A stretch of DNA of 64,000 nt from Ilyonectria destructans (taxonomy: Eukaryota; Ascomycota; Sordariomycetes; Hypocreales; Nectriaceae), in NCBI GenBank assembly GCA_020740775.1, contig JAHEWK010000016.1, positions 124,001-188,000 on the forward strand, read 5' to 3'. The notes below the pieces were generated by a model. That model was not told where the DNA came from and did no database searches. It worked only from the letters and a program-made list of their open reading frames with translations. Each line of letters opens with the position of its first letter. Within the stretch, counting starts at the first letter, position 1. This document shows, piece after piece, positions 59,520-64,000 of this stretch. Both the position numbers and the translations under genes were made by a program.

Positions 59520-60731
59520 TCAGGCCATCCGAACTACAATCTTTTCCCCAGAGTGGGCTCCGCTCCTCACAACATCCATTCCAGCCAGCACGGCCTCAAG
59601 CCCGCCTTGCGAGACGCGCAGGGGGTGGTGTTTCAGCTTACCCTCGCAAATGAGCTTTTGTGCCAAGGTAAACAGCTCGGCACCATACCGCCGCATTTCA
59701 TCACTCGGGGGCCTTCTGTATGGCTCGGGCCACGTCGAGCCCTCGCCAAAGATGGAGGGGCCCAGCACCCAGTCGGTCTTGACGACCTTCCGTGTAACTG
59801 CGTGAGCCGGAATCGGGTCCAGGGACACGTATTTTCCGCCTGCCCTCCCAATCGCTTTGAAGCAGAATGCCGTCGACTCCACGGTCGTGATGCAGTCCAG
59901 CGCGTATCTCAGGTTGCCCTTTGTGGACTCGCGCTACATTCTCGTCAGCACCGGCGAGGATATGGTTGAGGGAGGCAAGGATAGGGAAGGGTCGAGTTGC
60001 TTACGATCTTATCGACGCAGTCTTTGTCGCGGTAATCAAAGACCTCTTCTGCGCCGTGGGACTTGACCAGATCGAAGTTTCTTGGCGAGCAGGTAGCAAT
60101 CGGGATCAGATTCGCCCTGGTTGTAGTTGTCAGACCGAGACGCACATTGGGAGGTTGGCAACTGCTGGGCTGGCCAGGAAGCAACTTACAGTCTCAGCAA
60201 CTGAATTGCAATCGTCGCCGTCGCAGTGCTGCCGCCATAGATCAACACCTTCTCCGCCTTATCCACGGGAGCAGTTGGCAGGGGCAGGCCCAAAAGCTTG
60301 ATTGCGATGCCCGCGGTGCTGATCCCAGCGCCCAGCGTCGCCCCAGCTTCGATCGTCCAGGACGGCGGAAGTTTTAGCCAGACATCGCCACTCGATGCAT
60401 TCCACTGCCCAAAGGCCCCGCTATCCGGCGCATCTGCGTGCATGGCGTTCTGGGCCCCGCAGACGCGATCCCCGGCAGCTACATCCCTGACGGCGGATCC
60501 GACGGCAACGACGGTGCCGGCGTAATCGGTGCCTAGTATGCCAAACGGGGTCACAAAGGATCCCCTCATCTTCGTATCGCTGGGGTTGATGGCGACAGCC
60601 TCGGTGCGGACGTAGATTTGGTCAGGGGCCATGGGCGGACACGGTGCCTTATCCCATATCACCACTTGATCCTGGTCGTTCACGACAACGGCCCGTTGCG
60701 TCGTCGGTGGGGTAAAGTTTTGCGTCAACAT
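59520..60731 (-). CDS. lovC-like: LovC/MlcG-type trans-acting enoyl reductase
   Basis: Exons 60731-60190, 60116-60005 and 59933-59520 encode 355 aa (LovC 363). It is a medium-chain dehydrogenase/reductase that acts in trans on LovB intermediates at the tetra-, penta- and hexaketide stages, because the PKS has no working ER domain. Matching segments include [41 protein letters not shown] (the family's unusual nucleotide loop), [34 protein letters not shown] and [11 protein letters not shown]. It has no zinc ligands, as in LovC. It shares a divergent promoter with the LovG-type gene. A near-match activator site (CCGG-N6-TCGG) lies at 60874. Confidence 0.95.
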
Positions 60732-60873
60732 GCTGGTTCGCCTGCCTAAAACTGGTAACGCTCTGGGCTACTGTGTCGCCAAAGAACTTGGGATGGTTGC
60801 AGCAGCCGTTGGATGTAAGTATTCTTTCTGGTGGGCTGTGAAGACAATACGCCGCCCGCTCCGGGGCCGAAGA

Positions 60874-60887
60874 CCGGTCGGAGTCGG
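60874..60887 (+). promoter_or_regulatory. Near-match MlcR-type site between enoyl reductase and hydrolase genes
   Basis: CCGGTCGGAGTCGG fits WCGG-N6-TCGG except for the first base. It lies in the 528-bp divergent promoter of the enoyl reductase (ATG 60731) and the hydrolase (ATG 61260). No exact match was found in that region. Confidence 0.35.
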
Positions 60888-61259
60888 CAACTTGTTCTGT
60901 ACCACCGACTATGCCCGGCAATGAGATAGGAGCATGTGATTATGCACGCAATATGCTAACATCGGCGAATGGCCGGTGTTTCGGGGCGACGGGATGTGAC
61001 GCCGTACGGTGGCTCGGCGGCGTAGTAACCCAGCGCCGTAAATCTCCGTCTACTTGTCCTCCATCCGCAGTGGCATTGGTAGTCCTGCAAGCAGCTGCAC
61101 GGCGTCGTGGAAAATCAATTTCAAAGCGTCATCATCACCGCCAAAGGTCACAAACTACATAGTCTAGGCTAGTTGCAGCGTTGAACCCAACCCCATCAGG
61201 TAACGTTTCGCCGAGGTCCTCACACTCGAACTCACATTCTAACACTAGCAGGCTAGGCC

Positions 61260-61988
61260 ATGAATACCCAAACGATGAAGCCAGCTCTCGGAAGTCCCGA
61301 AGACCACGGGTTGCCCAAGGCCATACTCTGCATCCACGGCGCAGGTTCATCGGGGGACATCTTCCGCATTCAGCTCACCAAGATCCGCGCGGCGCTCAAG
61401 CACGAGTTCGACTTCGTCTTCCCAAACGGGCCGCACGTCTCCTCTCCGGGGCCGGGCGTGCTCCCGTGGTTCAAGGACGCCGGGCCCTACTACTCGTGGT
61501 TCAAGGAGGAAGACGCGACCATGGAGCGCCGGATCGAGCAGATCAACGGCGCCGTGCAAGATGCCTTGAAGCAGTGGGAGTCCACTAAGAAGAACCCGCA
61601 CACGCGCGTCGTAGGGGTGATGGCCTTCTCCGAGGGGGCGCTGTCGGCGACTTTGCTGCTCTGGCAACAGAGGATGAACCAGGTGCCGTGGCTGCCGGCG
61701 TTGCACTTCGCGGCGCTTTTTTGTTGCTACTTCCGGCGAGAAGCCGCGGAGTACATGTCCATAGGTCTGAGGGATGGCGAGAAGCCGATGATCAACGTCC
61801 CGACGCTGCATGTTCATGGGAAGCGGGATTTCTGCCTGGCCGGCGCGAGGAGGTTGGTCGCATACCACTACTTGCCCGAATACGCCCAGGTTATCGAGTT
61901 TGATGGCACGCATCACGTGCCAATCAAGCGTGATGACGTTGAAGAGACCGTAAAACATATTATATCTTTGTCTCGTGCTGCCCTCTAG
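61260..61988 (+). CDS. lovG-like: LovG/MlcF-type thioesterase releasing the nonaketide
   Basis: An intronless 242-aa alpha/beta-hydrolase of the FSH1 family (LovG is 256 aa). LovG hydrolyses the finished chain off LovB as dihydromonacolin L acid and clears wrong intermediates. The oxyanion region is LCIHGAGSSGDIFR, followed by GPYYSWF. The nucleophile elbow reads MAFSEGALS (AFSEG where GFSEG is usual). A TLLLWQQRMNQVPWLP segment follows, then the acid in HGKRDFCLAG and the His in DGTHHVP. Length and motifs support an intact enzyme. It is divergent from the enoyl reductase gene. Confidence 0.93.
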   Translation: MNTQTMKPALGSPEDHGLPKAILCIHGAGSSGDIFRIQLTKIRAALKHEFDFVFPNGPHVSSPGPGVLPWFKDAGPYYSWFKEEDATMERRIEQINGAVQDALKQWESTKKNPHTRVVGVMAFSEGALSATLLLWQQRMNQVPWLPALHFAALFCCYFRREAAEYMSIGLRDGEKPMINVPTLHVHGKRDFCLAGARRLVAYHYLPEYAQVIEFDGTHHVPIKRDDVEETVKHIISLSRAAL

Positions 61989-62633
61989 CAGTCCAAGTGT
62001 TATCTTAGCTATATAACCGCGAGAGAAATGTTATCACTTTGATCCCCCCTTGTTCCTAGCTCTCCAATTCTCCTCCCACATCTAACTTCCTTTGCTACTA
62101 AATGTTAAGGGTAGAGGTAAGTTTACTCCGTAGATTTTCATATAATAAGCAAGCAAGGAGGCAAGCAAACTACCAGATGGGTGGATAGATGGATGGATGG
62201 GTGGATAAGCTTATACAGTCAAGCTGGTAAGTAGGCAGGTTGTACCCTAGGGTAGAAAAAGAAGATAGCTATACTAGTGGGTATGCACGTTATACCCTGG
62301 GGTTAAAAAGAGAAGACAGCTATGTAGGTAGGTAGGTGGGTTGTACCCTCACCCATCGAGAAAGGAGCAAATCCGGATGTATTTTTGACAAGGACTGGTT
62401 TTGTCGTCCATCTCTCGGGAACAAAGTCATTCGGCCGCATGTAACGTCGATCGTCTGCTCAGGTATTAGAAACCTCCAGTCCACTTGCGCATCGAGGGGC
62501 AAACTGCATCAATTACCTCGCATCTTACTAGGTAAAGTTATTACTAAACATATCCAGGTCTGCACCTTCTAACTCCTCGGAACTAACAGCTGTAGTAAGA
62601 AAAGGGCCTAACCACAATGGCGGATAAGAGCTT
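61989..62633. other. Intergenic region with simple repeats
   Basis: No gene is visible. A GATG/GGTG microsatellite lies at about 62174-62206. Two diverged copies of a unit of about 55 bp (TTGTACCCTAGGGTAGAAAAA and TTATACCCTGGGGTTAAAAA types, each followed by AGCTAT) lie at about 62231-62350, with a third partial TTGTACCCT. Confidence 0.5.
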
Positions 62634-64000
62634 TCAATGGGTAACCTTGTCTGCCCGAATCATGGCATTCCACCTTGCTCTGGACAGGTCCATCATATCA
62701 TCTTCACCCCCTAACTTATCACCGAAAGGGAAAATGACAGGAGTCGTACGCTCATTGTAGTCAAGACGATGAGCCTCTTCAAGATTCTCGCTGAGACGCG
62801 CAATATCCTGAGCTCGGTGTTTGCTAACTTTCAACCAAAGGCTTTTAAGAGGCAACACCACCGATTCGTATGCTGGAGACTTGATGTAGTCGGTATTGCG
62901 CTCTTGGTAGCCATGAAGAGCTTGCCATCCTCGCTCTACAAGCGGCGTCTACGGGCGACGACAGCTCTCTATCAGGAAGTAGGCCATGGCATGCCAGTTC
63001 GTAAATGTTTGGAAAAGCCATCGGTATTGCTGACATTGTGGATCCGTATTGAGGATGTGGCTATACTCAAGGAGGTTGACAGCCGCTGAGTAAACGCATT
63101 GCCGTGCGTCGTCAGACATATCACTCTGGGTTCCGGTCTCCGGATACAGCACCGACTGGTAAACGACGAAGCATATCTTTGCCCTGAGAGAACGCGATAG
63201 CATCGCCGCCATATCGTACGAGGGGTCAGTTTCATTTATCCACTTGAAGAATCTCTGATCTATCCGTTGATAGACTTCCACTAGCATGGTCTTTTGCTCC
63301 TCCACCGTCGATGACGTGGATGCGGCTTCGATTACCCGCCGCGAAAGGCTGCAGATTTCGCACCGGACCAAGAACAGTGTGGTATCTGTGCGCCCCTCTC
63401 GCGGTTTGGGAGACTCTGACATTTCTAGACTTATGCCGATGTCGTTGATGTTGGACGGCATATGCGTGTCAAAGGTCGAGTCCCCAACGATCAAATCAGT
63501 GCCAAGTTCCTCGGCAGAACGGAGGTCCAAGTGCAGAAGCCCCTACCACAGGCGCCTTCGTATCTCTCTCTCAAAAGAACTCAGAGCCAGATGAGAACCA
63601 TCGCGGTGAAGACCCATGCCGCGAGCGAGATGGATTGCGAGCCCCGTCATGGACCAACAGAAGCGGGACTCGTCTTGATGCCTGACTACAGCCAAAAAGA
63701 TTGCCAAGGCTTGCAGGACCGTAATATCTGAGGTATTAAGAAAACTAGCCCTTGAAAGGGTCGGCTGAAGCAGGATCTGGAGCAGCGCTATCACCTATAT
63801 CGTCGAAATCGGAATCATCCAACCCGTCATCTTCTGACTGTGGCGACTGTCGGCGAAGGGAACTCAACTATCAACATTAGTAACATCCACGCCAGAGAAG
63901 GTATAGACATACCTCATCATCCAGTTTCGCCCAGAAACCATCACTGACGTATCTCTTACCCCCGCTCTGTTCATGCAGTACCAATCGGGCAAATTTGTTG
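62634..64000 (-). pseudogene. Fungal-specific transcription factor domain gene, broken; 5' end outside window
   Basis: On the minus strand the frame LLQPTLSRASFLNTSDITVL, LAIHLARGMGLHRDG, FEREIRRRLW, LDLRSAEELGTDL and TFTNWHAMAYFLIESC is the middle-homology region of Zn2Cys6 regulators. The frame is broken by TAG at 63543-63545, where the family has RRRLWW, and by TAG at 62949-62951 (CRRP-stop-TPLVERGW). Both are single-base changes from TGG and, on the plus strand, C to T in a CpA. Upstream, a separate frame ending GDSAAPDPAS joins the domain out of phase with a normal linking segment missing, suggesting an internal deletion. The zinc cluster would lie beyond 64000. An intron likely lies at about 63870-63913. 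No function should be assumed. Confidence 0.7.

Noticed and set aside
59520..60731. Broken nucleotide-binding loop in the enoyl reductase (GGSTATAT instead of GxGxxG)
   Set aside because: The same loop is present in active LovC as I recall it, so it is a family trait and not a defect.
1..64000. CRISPR arrays, bacterial-type operons, tRNA or rRNA genes
   Set aside because: No direct-repeat/spacer pattern, no rRNA-like block, and no tRNA cloverleaf was recognised by eye; short tRNA genes could still be missed.

Overview
The window is from a filamentous ascomycete (Pezizomycotina). The genes have short spliceosomal introns (about 50-80 nt), the multidomain polyketide synthases and Zn2Cys6 regulators are of fungal type, and the repeats are eroded into TA-rich DNA with Trp-to-stop changes. 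This is the pattern left by repeat-induced point mutation (RIP, C to T at CpA). I cannot name the species.

Layout. Positions 1-9.3 kb hold two mutated retroelements on the minus strand: a Ty3/Gypsy relic and a non-LTR-like reverse transcriptase relic, separated by a run of small hairpin repeats. Positions 9.4-22.3 kb are an extremely AT-rich RIP block. Translated through its stops it still shows a RecQ-type (telomere-linked-helicase-like) protein cut off by a Gypsy pol, plus decayed frames I cannot name. Positions 22.3-24.9 kb are a normal-GC graveyard with broken ORFs and a MITE of about 290 bp. A LaeA/UMTA-like methyltransferase lies at 24.9-26.9 kb.

Positions 27.6-62.0 kb are a statin-type (lovastatin/compactin family) gene cluster: a highly reducing PKS of diketide-synthase size (-), a LovB/MlcA-type nonaketide synthase (-), a LovA-type P450 (+), an HMG-CoA reductase (+), a LovD-type acyltransferase (-), a LovE/MlcR-type activator (-), a LovC-type trans enoyl reductase (-) and a LovG-type release hydrolase (+). 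The order is my reading; every core enzyme is present and intact by inspection. The nonaketide synthase with the trans-ER builds the decalin, the hydrolase releases it, the P450 oxidises it, and the acyltransferase adds the acyl chain from the small PKS. The extra HMG-CoA reductase is the likely self-resistance enzyme. Sites matching the published MlcR consensus (WCGG-N6-TCGG) occur in the nonaketide synthase/P450 promoter and the HMG-CoA reductase promoter. No efflux pump is in the window.

The most unusual point is the acyl-chain PKS. Its length matches LovF, but its DH and ER motifs are divergent, it has 16 introns, and I found no MlcR-type site upstream. The acyl ester may therefore differ from the 2-methylbutyrate of known statins. 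At the right edge a fungal-specific transcription factor gene has been broken by two TGG-to-TAG changes and an apparent internal deletion.
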